NCBI RefSeq assembly: GCF_033095965.1
Contig: NZ_AP026801.1
Location: 186,001-250,000 of the forward strand
Reading direction: 5' to 3'
DNA from: Xylocopilactobacillus apis
GTDB taxonomy: Bacteria > Bacillota > Bacilli > Lactobacillales > Lactobacillaceae
Length of the DNA stretch: 64,000 nucleotides
Part shown: positions 8,444 to 16,664 of the stretch, piece after piece
How the letters are laid out: each line of letters begins with the position of its first letter
Position numbering within the stretch: the stretch's first letter is position 1
Notes under the pieces: model-generated
What the model was told of the DNA's origin: nothing
Seen by the model: only the letters and a program-made list of their open reading frames with translations
Databases searched by the model: none
Made by a program: the position numbers and the translations under genes

Positions 8444-9709
8444 ATGACAACAGAAAAAAATATTGAAGAAGCTTATCAATTAGCAAAAGAACGTTATGCA
8501 GAGATTGGTGTTGATACAGATGCAGCAATGGATGCATTAAAAAATATTAAATTATCCATTCATTCATGGGAAGGTGACGATATTCATGGATTTGTTAACC
8601 CTGATCAAGAATTAACTGGAGGAATTGGTGTTAGCGGAAATTATCCTGGTATTGCTCGGACTCCTGATGAACTTACATCAGATTTACATGAGGCCCTTTC
8701 TTTAATTCCTGGATCACATAAAGTGCAGTTACACACTCTTTATGCAGTATCAGATAGAAAGAAAGATTTTAATGAAATTGGTCCTGAAGATTTTCAGTAC
8801 TGGGTTGATTGGGCAAAACAGGAACATATTGGGTTGGATATGAATCCAACATTCTTCTCTCACCCAATGGTTAAGGAGAACTTTACTCTAGCTAGTCCAG
8901 AAAAATCAGTGCGTGATTACTGGATTGAAGTTGGTAAAAAGTCACGTGAAATTTCTAATTTCTTTGGGAAAGAATTAGGACAAAAGTCTGTCAATAACTT
9001 CTGGATTCCTGATGGATTTAAAGACAATCCAATTGATAAAGCAACACCACGCTTACGCCTAATTGATTCATTAGATGAAATTTTTGCTGAAAAATATGAT
9101 GAAAATAATACAATTGAGGCTGTTGAAGGTAAGTTATTCGGAACGGGTATTGAGTCTTATACTGTAGGTTCACATTTATTTTATAATAATTATGCTATTA
9201 GCCGTGGTAAGTTGTGGACAATTGACGCAGGTCATTGGCATCCAACTGAAGATGTTTCAGATAAGTTTTCAGCATTCTTACCATTTGGTAAGGGCTTAAT
9301 GCTGCACGTTTCTCGTCCAGTACGTTGGGATAGTGATCACGTAGTAATTCTAGACGATGCTTTAGTTCGGATCACTCGTTCTTTGGTTCGTGATAATGAG
9401 TTAGACAAAACTAATATTGGATTAGACTTCTTTGATGCTACGATTAATAGGGTTAGTGCTTGGGTTATTGGATCTCGTGCCACTCAGAAAGCTTTATTAC
9501 AAGCTTTATTAGCTCCTATTTCTGATTTGAAGAAGGCAGAATTGAATTATGATTATACTACTCGTTTAGCAGTAACTGAAGAATTAAAATCTTATCCTTT
9601 TGGTGCCGTTTGGGATGAATTCTGTCTGCAAAATAACGTTCCAGTTGGTACAGATTGGTTAAATAATATCCATCAATATGAAAAAGATGTACAGTTTAAA
9701 CGTAATTAA
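8444..9709 (+). CDS. rhaA: L-rhamnose isomerase
   Basis: Cytoplasmic Mn/Zn-dependent aldose-ketose isomerase converting L-rhamnose to L-rhamnulose. The 421-residue protein shows the family opening (K-L-S-I-H-S-W-E-G-D-D-I-H-G-F) and the metal-site region I-D-A-G-H-W-H-P-T-E-D-V-S-D-K. The substrate region H-V-S-R-P-V-R-W-D-S-D-H-V follows. The ATG follows AAGGAGATAAAA 10 bases after rhaM. The order kinase-mutarotase-isomerase-aldolase is a common arrangement in lactic acid bacteria. Confidence 0.96.
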   Translation: MTTEKNIEEAYQLAKERYAEIGVDTDAAMDALKNIKLSIHSWEGDDIHGFVNPDQELTGGIGVSGNYPGIARTPDELTSDLHEALSLIPGSHKVQLHTLYAVSDRKKDFNEIGPEDFQYWVDWAKQEHIGLDMNPTFFSHPMVKENFTLASPEKSVRDYWIEVGKKSREISNFFGKELGQKSVNNFWIPDGFKDNPIDKATPRLRLIDSLDEIFAEKYDENNTIEAVEGKLFGTGIESYTVGSHLFYNNYAISRGKLWTIDAGHWHPTEDVSDKFSAFLPFGKGLMLHVSRPVRWDSDHVVILDDALVRITRSLVRDNELDKTNIGLDFFDATINRVSAWVIGSRATQKALLQALLAPISDLKKAELNYDYTTRLAVTEELKSYPFGAVWDEFCLQNNVPVGTDWLNNIHQYEKDVQFKRN

Positions 9710-9729
9710 TTAAAGGAGTTTATATAATA

Positions 9730-10545
9730 TTGAGTTATTTTATTGATTCAAAACACGTCAAAAAAATTTGTTCGATCACTAATGCTTCATATCAGCACGG
9801 TTGGGATGAAAGAAACGGCGGTAATGTTTCTTTGCGCTTAACAAGCAAAAACTTAGAAGAATTTAGTGATGTAAGTGAAGTTCAAGGAGTTGTAAAACTT
9901 GGTTTTAATGCAGAGAAGTTGGCAGGTCAATATTTCTTAGTTACTGGTACTGGTCGTTATTTTAGAAATGTGATTGAACAACCAAAACTTGATTTAGGAT
10001 TAGTTAGAATTTCTAAAGACGGACAAAAAGGTGAGATAATGTGGGGATTTGAAGATGGAGGTAAGCCAACATCGGAATTTCCGAGTCATTTAATGTCACA
10101 CATTGCGCGATTAAAGTTTGATTCCAGTCAAAGAGTTGTAATGCACTGTCATCCAACCAATGTTATTGCATTGTCATTTACTCAGGATTTAGATGAACGT
10201 CATTGGTCACGCTTGTTATGGAAAATGCAAGCAGAATCGTTGGTCGTTTTTCCAGAGGGCGTAGGTTTGATTCCATATATGACTCCAGGAACTAATGAAA
10301 TTGGTATTGAAACTTCAAAAAAGATGCAAGATTTTAAGACTGTTATTTGGCCTCATCACGGAATATTTGGAGTAGGATCAAGTTTAGATGAAGCTTTTGG
10401 CTTGATTGAAACGGTCGAAAAAGCAGCAAATATTTATTCCCAGATATGTGCCCAGGGTGGGGAAATTAAGCAAGAAATAACAGATGAGCAATTAAGAAAC
10501 TTGGCCAAGGCATTTGGTGTTACACCGAATCCAGAGTTTCTGTAA
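9730..10545 (+). CDS. rhaD: Rhamnulose-1-phosphate aldolase
   Basis: Class II zinc aldolase that cleaves L-rhamnulose-1-phosphate to dihydroxyacetone phosphate and L-lactaldehyde. Residues corresponding to the catalytic and zinc site of the E. coli enzyme are all in place: Glu116, His139, His141 (M-H-C-H-P) and His210 (P-H-H-G). The protein has 271 residues, the family length. It starts at TTG, with AAGGAG 11 bases upstream and no better-placed ATG. It is the last gene of the rha operon and is followed by an intrinsic terminator. Confidence 0.94.
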   Translation: MSYFIDSKHVKKICSITNASYQHGWDERNGGNVSLRLTSKNLEEFSDVSEVQGVVKLGFNAEKLAGQYFLVTGTGRYFRNVIEQPKLDLGLVRISKDGQKGEIMWGFEDGGKPTSEFPSHLMSHIARLKFDSSQRVVMHCHPTNVIALSFTQDLDERHWSRLLWKMQAESLVVFPEGVGLIPYMTPGTNEIGIETSKKMQDFKTVIWPHHGIFGVGSSLDEAFGLIETVEKAANIYSQICAQGGEIKQEITDEQLRNLAKAFGVTPNPEFL

Positions 10546-10573
10546 GACAAGTAATTATTAGAAAATATTTATG

Positions 10574-10605
10574 TCGTAAAATCATTTTGATTTTACGATT
10601 TTTTT
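10574..10605 (+). terminator. Intrinsic terminator of the rhamnose operon
   Basis: TCGTAAAATCA and TGATTTTACGA form an 11-bp perfect stem with a 3-base loop, followed by seven T. Confidence 0.9.
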
Positions 10606-10660
10606 GTTTAAATAAAAAAGCTCTTTTAAATAATATATTTAGGTGAGCTTTTAAAAGTTA

Positions 10661-10879
10661 TTAATTTTTTCTTTGAAGACGGGCACTTTTTAAAATGGCA
10701 CGTCGTTTTTGAGGATCAAACATTTGATCAATTTTTAATAAGCGGTAAAGGGCAAAAAGAATCACAACCACTTGTAAGATTAATGTATAGATATTCTTGA
10801 CATAAGTGGCAAGAATACTAACGAGAATTACCATGATGCCCCAGAAAATATAAGTATTGCGCCGTTTTGTATTATCCAT
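10661..10879 (-). CDS. Small membrane protein of unknown function
   Basis: A 72-residue protein with two hydrophobic helices (about residues 11-27 and 31-47) and a basic C-terminal tail (D-P-Q-K-R-R-A-I-L-K). I do not recognise a family. The ATG is preceded by AAAGAGGTAC, and a weak A/T-flanked hairpin (GAGCTTTTTT side near 10616) may end it on the minus strand. It is transcribed away from the XRE regulator at 11009. Confidence 0.6.
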   Translation of the reverse strand: MDNTKRRNTYIFWGIMVILVSILATYVKNIYTLILQVVVILFALYRLLKIDQMFDPQKRRAILKSARLQRKN

Positions 10880-10943
10880 AAGTACCTCTTTATGCCATTA
10901 TTATACTCGCAACGGCAAATTTTAACCATAACAGAAAATGAGT

Positions 10944-10990
10944 AGTTGACTTCTCGTTGTGATTTTGAAATAATCAATGAGAAGTTAACT
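10944..10990 (+). promoter_or_regulatory. Promoter with overlapping inverted-repeat operator (XRE gene)
   Basis: TTGACT (10946-10951), a 17-base spacer and AATAAT (10969-10974) form a good sigma-A promoter. Two 16-base arms (10944-10959 and 10975-10990) are inverted copies with 14 of 16 positions matching. One arm covers the -35 box and the other the transcription start. The layout indicates repression, probably autoregulation by the XRE protein encoded directly downstream. Confidence 0.7.
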
Positions 10991-11008
10991 TCCCAAAAAA
11001 GGATCAAT

Positions 11009-11212
11009 ATGCAAGTTATTAATGAAGTTCAAAAATGGAGAAAAAAAAGAGGCCTCACCCAAGAGGAATTGGCAGAAAGAGTTGATGTTTCTAGAAAAAC
11101 AATTGGCTCTTTAGAGAAGGGAAATTACACTCCTTCGCTGCTGTTAGGACTAAGAATTGCTGAAGAGCTAGATGTAGATATTAATGAAATTTTTCAGTTA
11201 AGAGAGGATTGA
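11009..11212 (+). CDS. Small XRE-family transcriptional regulator
   Basis: A 67-residue Cro/CI-type helix-turn-helix protein that is nearly all DNA-binding domain (W-R-K-K-R-G-L-T-Q-E-E-L-A then V-S-R-K-T-I-G-S-L-E-K-G). The start is the ATG at 11009, preceded by AAAAAAGGA. An in-frame start at 10946 would lie inside the promoter. Regulators of this size are regularly paired with a small membrane protein gene, as here, where the next gene starts 1 base after the stop. It probably represses its own promoter through the inverted repeat at 10944-10990. Confidence 0.88.
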   Translation: MQVINEVQKWRKKRGLTQEELAERVDVSRKTIGSLEKGNYTPSLLLGLRIAEELDVDINEIFQLRED

Positions 11213-11213
11213 A

Positions 11214-11672
11214 ATGAAAAAAATTATCTTTGAACAAATCGGAAATATTATTTTAGTTATTTTGCTGATAGCAGCACTTGTTCAAACCGTCATCTTGTCA
11301 AAAATCCAAACTAATGAATATTTGTTTAATATAAAGTTTGGATTCTTATGGCTGATATTTATAGTGGCTGCTTTGCTTTTCTCTTTCGTGAGAGTATTTT
11401 TTTCAAAACACTGGAAGGGCTATGATCTTAAAAAGGGTGAATTTAGTACTGACGATGAAAGAGAGCAACTAATTAGTTATCAGGCAACCATTTCTGCATA
11501 CAAATCCGTGGTCATAGCTTTAGTTGTTTCGCTGATTTTATTTTTTTGGTTTAGTACAGTTAGCAATAATATTTTATTAATGAAGATTACAGGAATAATT
11601 CTTTTTGGTAGTTCAATAATTGTTGGTTTTTGCACATATTTGATTAATTGGCTGGTTTTAGATCAACGATAA
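11214..11672 (+). CDS. DUF2178-like membrane protein
   Basis: Integral membrane protein of 152 residues with four predicted helices in two pairs (about 10-28, 42-62 and 96-115, 122-145). The loop between the pairs carries the polar segment F-S-T-D-D-E-R-E-Q-L-I-S-Y-Q-A, which resembles the D-E-R-E pattern of DUF2178 proteins. It is co-transcribed with the XRE regulator. Function is unknown; families of this kind are often the output of small XRE repressors. The family call is tentative. Confidence 0.7.
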   Translation: MKKIIFEQIGNIILVILLIAALVQTVILSKIQTNEYLFNIKFGFLWLIFIVAALLFSFVRVFFSKHWKGYDLKKGEFSTDDEREQLISYQATISAYKSVVIALVVSLILFFWFSTVSNNILLMKITGIILFGSSIIVGFCTYLINWLVLDQR

Positions 11673-11774
11673 AATTAAGTCGGTTTCTTTTAAAATTATT
11701 GTAGATGATTAGTATTTTTAAATATTTGAAAATATAAAAATAAAAGTTATAATCTATTAAAGGATGTGAAAAAT

Positions 11775-12062
11775 ATGGATAAAGAAGACGAAGTTAGAGT
11801 AAAAATATTTAAAGCTCTCTCCGATGAAATGAGATTAGGTATAGTCAGAACTCTTTATTTGAATGAAAAAGAAATGGCATGTTCTGAAATAAGATCTGGA
11901 ATGACTATAAGCGATTCGACTATTTCATATCATTTGAAAATCCTCAGAGAAGCAGATTTAGCTTTTACTAGAAAAGATGCTCAGAACAGATTAACAACTT
12001 TGAAGGTAGAAACATTTAATAAGTATTTACCCGGATTTTTAGAAACACTATCTAAAGAATGA
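11775..12062 (+). CDS. ArsR-family winged-helix regulator
   Basis: A 95-residue DNA-binding protein with the ArsR/SmtB layout: K-A-L-S-D-E-M-R-L-G-I-V-R near the N-terminus, then the recognition helix S-D-S-T-I-S-Y-H-L-K-I-L-R-E-A-D-L. No CXC metal-binding motif is visible in the recognition helix region, so metal sensing is not supported. The ATG at 11775 is correctly spaced from AAAGGA, and the in-frame GTG at 11766 is too close. It lies 82 bases before an MFS exporter gene that it probably controls. Confidence 0.85.
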   Translation: MDKEDEVRVKIFKALSDEMRLGIVRTLYLNEKEMACSEIRSGMTISDSTISYHLKILREADLAFTRKDAQNRLTTLKVETFNKYLPGFLETLSKE

Positions 12063-12144
12063 GAACACTTAATTAGCTTTGAGTGTTATTATTTTTTGTT
12101 TTATTTCGATTATTTTAAAAATACAAAATAAGAGGTACTAATCG

Positions 12145-13335
12145 TTGAATCAAAAATTAAGTTTATCAAAGAAATTAACAGTTACTGTTCTTTTCGTTGC
12201 CGTATTTATTGTTGGTTTGGATTCGTTTATTATTTCGCCCTTACTGCCAACAATTGCGAAATCTTTTAATTCTGATGTTTCCCATGTAGGGGTGGGGATT
12301 ACGATGTATACACTTTTTTATGCATTTGGAGCGGCGTTAGTTGCACCTTTTTTAGAAAAAGTTTCGCAAAAGGTGATCATTACTATTGGATTTTCGCTAT
12401 TTACGCTTGCAAATTTTTTGGGTGGAACGGCTTTTAATCTAACTACATTTTTTATTTACCAATCGTTGGCTGGATTTGGAGCTGGTTTGGTTGTTCCTAA
12501 TGTATATGCTTATGTTGGGCGCAATTTTTCACAAGAACATGTTGGGAAAATTATTGGGATAGTAATGTCTGCTCTTTCACTATCTATTGCCGTTGGAGCT
12601 CTGATAGGTTCTTTTGCTGCCAAATTTCAAAATTGGAATTGGATATTTTATTGCTATGCATTTTTTTCGGTTATTACATTGATCTTAATTATCAGGTTTA
12701 CTGAAAAAGATGAAGCAGCAAAAATTCAAACTTCTAATTATCTTAGCCATTATGCTAATATTTTCACGAATCCGCTGCCCATGTATGGATTGATCGTAGT
12801 GTTATTTAGCATTTACGGATTTTATACGACTTATACTTATCTAGGAAATTATATTGAAAAATCACTTAATATACCCGTTGGTTCAACTGTTTTCGTTGTA
12901 TACGGATTAAGCAACTTTGTTAGTAGTTTTATAGGAGGATGGATTGGAAAGAAGTTGGGAAGTAAGAAAACAATTTTAATAGCTGGAATTGTAAGTTGCT
13001 TATCTTATTTCTCTATCGGGTTAACTGGCAATACCTTAGGTACTTTTGTAATTGGATTAGCAGTTTTAGGTTTTTCACGAGGACTGAGTGCACTCCAGCT
13101 AACAGCTTATAATTCAACGATCATACCTGAAAGTAGAGTCACGATGATGTCTTTGAATAATACTTTTATCTATTTAGGTACAACTTTGGGATCGACGATC
13201 GGAGGAATATTGTATGATAAATGTTCGTTTTCTTCTTTAACCGTCATTTCGATTGGATTTACTATTGCGGCTTTTGTTTTAGCTGAAATAGCAATTGTAC
13301 AAAAAGAGAGAAAGCTTGAAAGTCAAAGTAATTAA
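12145..13335 (+). CDS. MFS drug-efflux-type transporter
   Basis: Major facilitator of 396 residues with twelve predicted helices. The N-terminal pattern F-I-V-G-L-D-S-F-I-I-S-P-L-L-P-T-I-A is that of the DHA1/AraJ-type drug and metabolite exporters. A motif-C-like G-A-L-I-G-S-F-A-A lies near residue 150. TTG is used as start, 9 bases after AAGAGG. Its partner is the ArsR gene just upstream. The substrate is unknown. Confidence 0.85.
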   Translation: MNQKLSLSKKLTVTVLFVAVFIVGLDSFIISPLLPTIAKSFNSDVSHVGVGITMYTLFYAFGAALVAPFLEKVSQKVIITIGFSLFTLANFLGGTAFNLTTFFIYQSLAGFGAGLVVPNVYAYVGRNFSQEHVGKIIGIVMSALSLSIAVGALIGSFAAKFQNWNWIFYCYAFFSVITLILIIRFTEKDEAAKIQTSNYLSHYANIFTNPLPMYGLIVVLFSIYGFYTTYTYLGNYIEKSLNIPVGSTVFVVYGLSNFVSSFIGGWIGKKLGSKKTILIAGIVSCLSYFSIGLTGNTLGTFVIGLAVLGFSRGLSALQLTAYNSTIIPESRVTMMSLNNTFIYLGTTLGSTIGGILYDKCSFSSLTVISIGFTIAAFVLAEIAIVQKERKLESQSN

Positions 13336-13479
13336 TTTAATTAACAATCGTTCAATAACTGAAAAATTTTGCAGAATGATCGCCTAAAGAGATAAAGCAC
13401 GTCAATAGTATGAGTTTTCTCATCTTATTACTGAAAAAATTTACACTAGGTAAACTTAAATAGAAAGATCAAGCTCTAG

Positions 13480-13505
13480 TCAACAAGAATTGTTGAAGGA
13501 TTTTT
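13480..13505 (+). terminator. Possible weak terminator after the MFS gene
   Basis: TCAACAA-GAA-TTGTTGA is a perfect 7-bp hairpin followed by AGGATTTTTG. The T-run is short and offset, so termination would be weak. The rest of the 246-base gap between the convergent genes shows no reading frame of note. Confidence 0.35.
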
Positions 13506-13581
13506 GTTATCAAAACAAGTGCGGGTAGCTAATATTATCAACGACTTAAAATTTTACAAATTATTTCAGTAAATATGGGAA

Positions 13582-14505
13582 TTATTCGAGAATTCCAAAT
13601 TGATATCCTCTAGTTTTATAGTATTTAATTAATTCAGGTAAAGTGGCTACGGTGACATCTTTATCATCTGAATCGTGCATTAAAACAACTTCAACATTTG
13701 ATTGAGGATAAACTGTGATAGACATTGCATGATAACTCATGGCATCCTGTACACTTTTAGGAGCTCTTAACCCCATTCCGTCACCATCAGCAGCGTTCCA
13801 ATCCATCCAGTTGAAACCATTTTTTTGTAATAAATTTTCACTTACGGCTAAGTTTTTCCATGACATTGTTCCGCCGGGATAGCGCCATACGCCAGTGTTA
13901 AAATTTGGTCCTAAGACAGATTTCAATAAAGTACGAGTTTGAAGAGCTTCATTTAAAATTGTTTGGGCATTAGGAACATTATTCGGATAAAGAATCTTGT
14001 AATCATGTGTAAAACTATGGATCCCAATGCCATTACCGTTTTGATATGCTTGCTTTACTAGATTTTGAGATTGAGCAGTAATCCGATTTCCTACTAAAAA
14101 GAAAGTGGCGTGGACATTATTTTGGGCCAAGATTTTGAGAACTTTAGGGGTGTTATTAGTACTTGGACCATCATCAAAAGTTAAAAATACAATCTTCGGT
14201 TTATTAGGATTAAGGGGACCTTTCATTTTTTGTCTAATATCGATAGTTTTAAAAGCATAACTATCGGCCGTTTGAATATGATTGGTTGGTTCTCGAATAA
14301 TCGTTTTGGTTAAGATAGGTTTGGCGTGTTTTGGTTTAACCTTTTTCAAAACTTTAGCTTTGACTTTTTTTACTGGAATGTATTTGGTCATCAAAGAGTC
14401 ATGCCAGATTATCCACCCAGAAATTGAGGCGCCAAGGATTAGACAAAGGGTAAAAAGTAAAATAACAAGTTTTTTTGTTCGACGAGATTTTTTTATTTTT
14501 TTCAT
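13582..14505 (-). CDS. Membrane-anchored polysaccharide deacetylase (NodB domain)
   Basis: Predicted extracellular metal-dependent de-N-acetylase (carbohydrate esterase family 4), likely acting on peptidoglycan or another wall glycan. A basic start and one hydrophobic helix (about residues 11-33) anchor it. The NodB domain covers about 105-307 with all CE4 motifs: T-F-D-D-G-P-S, H-S-F-T-H, R-Y-P-G-G, the D-W-N-A-A-D segment and L-M-H-D. It is a single gene with its own promoter. The substrate (GlcNAc or MurNAc) cannot be told from the sequence. Confidence 0.9.
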   Translation of the reverse strand: MKKIKKSRRTKKLVILLFTLCLILGASISGWIIWHDSLMTKYIPVKKVKAKVLKKVKPKHAKPILTKTIIREPTNHIQTADSYAFKTIDIRQKMKGPLNPNKPKIVFLTFDDGPSTNNTPKVLKILAQNNVHATFFLVGNRITAQSQNLVKQAYQNGNGIGIHSFTHDYKILYPNNVPNAQTILNEALQTRTLLKSVLGPNFNTGVWRYPGGTMSWKNLAVSENLLQKNGFNWMDWNAADGDGMGLRAPKSVQDAMSYHAMSITVYPQSNVEVVLMHDSDDKDVTVATLPELIKYYKTRGYQFGILE

Positions 14506-14535
14506 TAAGGAGACCTTTGTTAAAGTGTTCTATTA

Positions 14536-14564
14536 ATTATACTAAATGATTTTAAATACGTTAA
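14536..14564 (-). promoter_or_regulatory. Promoter of the polysaccharide deacetylase gene
   Basis: On the minus strand TTAACG, a 17-base spacer and a perfect TATAAT precede the gene by about 30 bases. Confidence 0.6.
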
Positions 14565-14600
14565 ATTCAGAAAAAGTCAAAAAAGTTTATAGAGTGTGTA

Positions 14601-14643
14601 AAAAGCCGTTGAAGATTATATTTTTTTCTTCAATGGTTTTTTT
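14601..14643. terminator. Terminator-like hairpin between divergent promoters
   Basis: AAAAGCCGTTGAAGA and TCTTCAATGGTTTTTTT pair around an AT-rich loop and end in seven T on the plus strand. It lies between the divergent deacetylase and padR promoters, not at the end of any gene. Confidence 0.5.
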
Positions 14644-14657
14644 GCTTATTAAATATA

Positions 14658-14688
14658 TTGACGTATAATATTATATCCCATATAATAT
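14658..14688 (+). promoter_or_regulatory. padR operon promoter with palindromic operator
   Basis: TTGACG (14658-14663), a 17-base spacer and a consensus TATAAT (14681-14686). A perfect inverted repeat, ATATTATAT-CCC-ATATAATAT (14668-14688), covers the spacer and the -10 box, the usual place for a PadR operator. Autorepression is the likely mode. Confidence 0.75.
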
Positions 14689-14723
14689 ACAAAATCACAT
14701 AATATAGAGAGCGGTGATAAAAA

Positions 14724-15035
14724 TTGGCAATTCAGATTTCATCGGAGCTGCTGGAAGGTTCAATTCTGGCGCTTTTAAAAGAACAAGATCTATATGGTTA
14801 TGCTTTAACCAAAAAAGTTCAGGCGGTTCTTGATGTGTCAGAGTCGACGGTTTATCCGGTCCTGCGGCGTTTAACGAAGGATGATTACTTGAAGACTTAT
14901 GACGAGCCATTTCAAGGACGAAATCGTCGATATTATCAAATAACTGAGGCGGGGAAATTTCGCTTAGCGATTATTCAGGATGAATGGAAGGACTATCGAG
15001 AAAAAATAGACGGAGTGTTGGGAGATCATGATTGA
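14724..15035 (+). CDS. PadR-family transcriptional regulator
   Basis: A 103-residue winged-helix repressor of the short PadR class (S-S-E-L-L-E-G-S-I-L-A-L-L near the start, then E-S-T-V-Y-P-V-L-R-R-L in the recognition region and R-N-R-R-Y-Y-Q-I-T-E-A-G in the wing). TTG start; the upstream GCGGTGAT is a modest ribosome binding site. It heads a module of at least eight genes running in the same direction. PadR plus DUF1700 plus an exporter is a common arrangement for envelope-stress or antimicrobial response operons. Confidence 0.88.
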   Translation: MAIQISSELLEGSILALLKEQDLYGYALTKKVQAVLDVSESTVYPVLRRLTKDDYLKTYDEPFQGRNRRYYQITEAGKFRLAIIQDEWKDYREKIDGVLGDHD

Positions 15036-15648
15036 ACAGTATATAGATGAATTAAAATCTTACTTAAGAGTGCTTGATATCGGGGAACAAGACGAAGCAA
15101 TTGAGTTTTATGAAGAATATTTACTAGATGCAAATGTTCAAAGTCGAGAAGAAATTGAAAGAGAGTTAGGGACACCTAAGCAATTAGCCCGCAAAATTTT
15201 AACCGAATATTCTTTAACAGATGATAAAGAACTGACCGATAATTTGTTTAATGAACGATCAAAGACTAAACATGATTTACGATCAATTTGGTGGATTCTT
15301 ATCGGAATCGCTGCAATTCCAATCGGGATCCCGCTTGTTGCAATTCTTTTTGCCTGCTTAGTAGTTATTTTTGCCATCATGTTTGTAGTAGTTGTTGTAT
15401 CGCTTGCGCTTCTAGTTGGCGGAATTGGGGCTGTCATTTTGGCAATTCAGATGATCTTTAGTTCAAATTGGCCCGTAGCATTATTTTACGGCGGATCCGG
15501 CTTGATGCTGATTACTTTGATCTTGATGTTAGAACCGCTAGACTTTAAGATTTTTCGTTGGTTGATTTCTACACTTGCGAATTTAATTCGTAAAATTGGG
15601 AAGAAATTCTTTAACAGAAGAGACTATCACAAGGGGGCAAGTAAATGA
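15028..15648 (+). CDS. DUF1700 (HAAS-type) membrane protein
   Basis: A 206-residue protein. The N-terminal 60 residues are soluble and helical (Y-L-R-V-L-D-I-G-E-Q-D-E-A-I-E-F-Y-E-E-Y), the HAAS/DUF1700 pattern that accompanies PadR regulators. Three or four hydrophobic helices follow (about 90-175). It overlaps padR by 8 bases. In related systems such proteins interact with the regulator at the membrane; that role here is inference. Confidence 0.8.
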   Translation: MIEQYIDELKSYLRVLDIGEQDEAIEFYEEYLLDANVQSREEIERELGTPKQLARKILTEYSLTDDKELTDNLFNERSKTKHDLRSIWWILIGIAAIPIGIPLVAILFACLVVIFAIMFVVVVVSLALLVGGIGAVILAIQMIFSSNWPVALFYGGSGLMLITLILMLEPLDFKIFRWLISTLANLIRKIGKKFFNRRDYHKGASK

Positions 15649-16643
15649 AAAAGTATTATATAGCTAATGGAATTATCTTTGTAATCGGAGCGGCTGCGTG
15701 TTTTGTCGGTTTTCTTAATGAAGGATTTCGCTCGATTGCATTTGATGGTCCGACTAAAGTTATCGTTCAAAGACCAGAGAGCAGTTATCAGCATTTTAAA
15801 ACGTATACCACAGCTAAACCATTTAAGAATGCTGAAATAGACGTCAACGAAACCAAAATTTACATTCAAAAAGGAAATAAATATCAAGTTGAATACAGGA
15901 CCAATCAGGAGATTAAAGATTTTAAAATTAAAAATCAAACACTGAAGATTACTGGTGAAGACAGCCGATTTGGCTATTTTGGTAATGATAAATCAGAATT
16001 AACAATTGTTGTCCCAAATTTAAATGCATTACGAGATTTAAAGATTAAAACCGGAAGTGATGAAAATCTTAAACTAGAAGATTTGAGTTTAGAAAAATTA
16101 AAAATTAATAATCGTTATCAAAAGGTAACTTTAAATAACGTTTCTGTTTCAAAAGAGACCAAACTAAAAACTGAGAATTTTGACATCGAAGATTGTAATT
16201 TAAATAATTTTGATATTGATTCTGAATTGATTTACGAAGCAGTTATTACTAATTCGACAATTTCTAATTTTAAGTTTAAGTCTCGTGAAGGCATAAAAAT
16301 AAAAGCGATGAATAGTAAATTTTTAGGAAAAAATAAATTTGATATGAATTACGATGTTTCAGTAAACATGCAAAACTCAGAAATACATAATTTAGAATGC
16401 AGATCAGAAGACATCATGGCTAGTTTCTTTAAGTGTCATTTCTATGGCGATAATCGATTCGATAGTGATAGCGGGAAGTTAGAGTTTAAAGAGATTAACA
16501 GAGATCTAACCTACCAATTCTTCGCCGATTCTAAAAATATCGATTTATATGGTAAGAAGATCAAAGATGATTTTGATCAGGAAAATTCAAAAAATAATTC
16601 ACTACAGCTTAAAGGAGATAGCGTTAAAGCTGTCTTTAAATAG
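15645..16643 (+). CDS. DUF4097-like exported beta-helical protein
   Basis: A 332-residue protein with an N-terminal membrane anchor (about 5-25) and a long beta-rich, repeat-like extracellular part (I-D-V-N-E-T-K-I-Y-I-Q-K-G and later L-K-I-K-T-G-S-D-E-N strands). This resembles the DUF4097 adhesin-like domains encoded next to DUF1700 genes. The start codon overlaps the DUF1700 stop (ATGA). Function is unknown. It shows no catalytic motif. Confidence 0.7.
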   Translation: MKKYYIANGIIFVIGAAACFVGFLNEGFRSIAFDGPTKVIVQRPESSYQHFKTYTTAKPFKNAEIDVNETKIYIQKGNKYQVEYRTNQEIKDFKIKNQTLKITGEDSRFGYFGNDKSELTIVVPNLNALRDLKIKTGSDENLKLEDLSLEKLKINNRYQKVTLNNVSVSKETKLKTENFDIEDCNLNNFDIDSELIYEAVITNSTISNFKFKSREGIKIKAMNSKFLGKNKFDMNYDVSVNMQNSEIHNLECRSEDIMASFFKCHFYGDNRFDSDSGKLEFKEINRDLTYQFFADSKNIDLYGKKIKDDFDQENSKNNSLQLKGDSVKAVFK

Positions 16644-16664
16644 AACTACCTAAAGGGGAAAATA

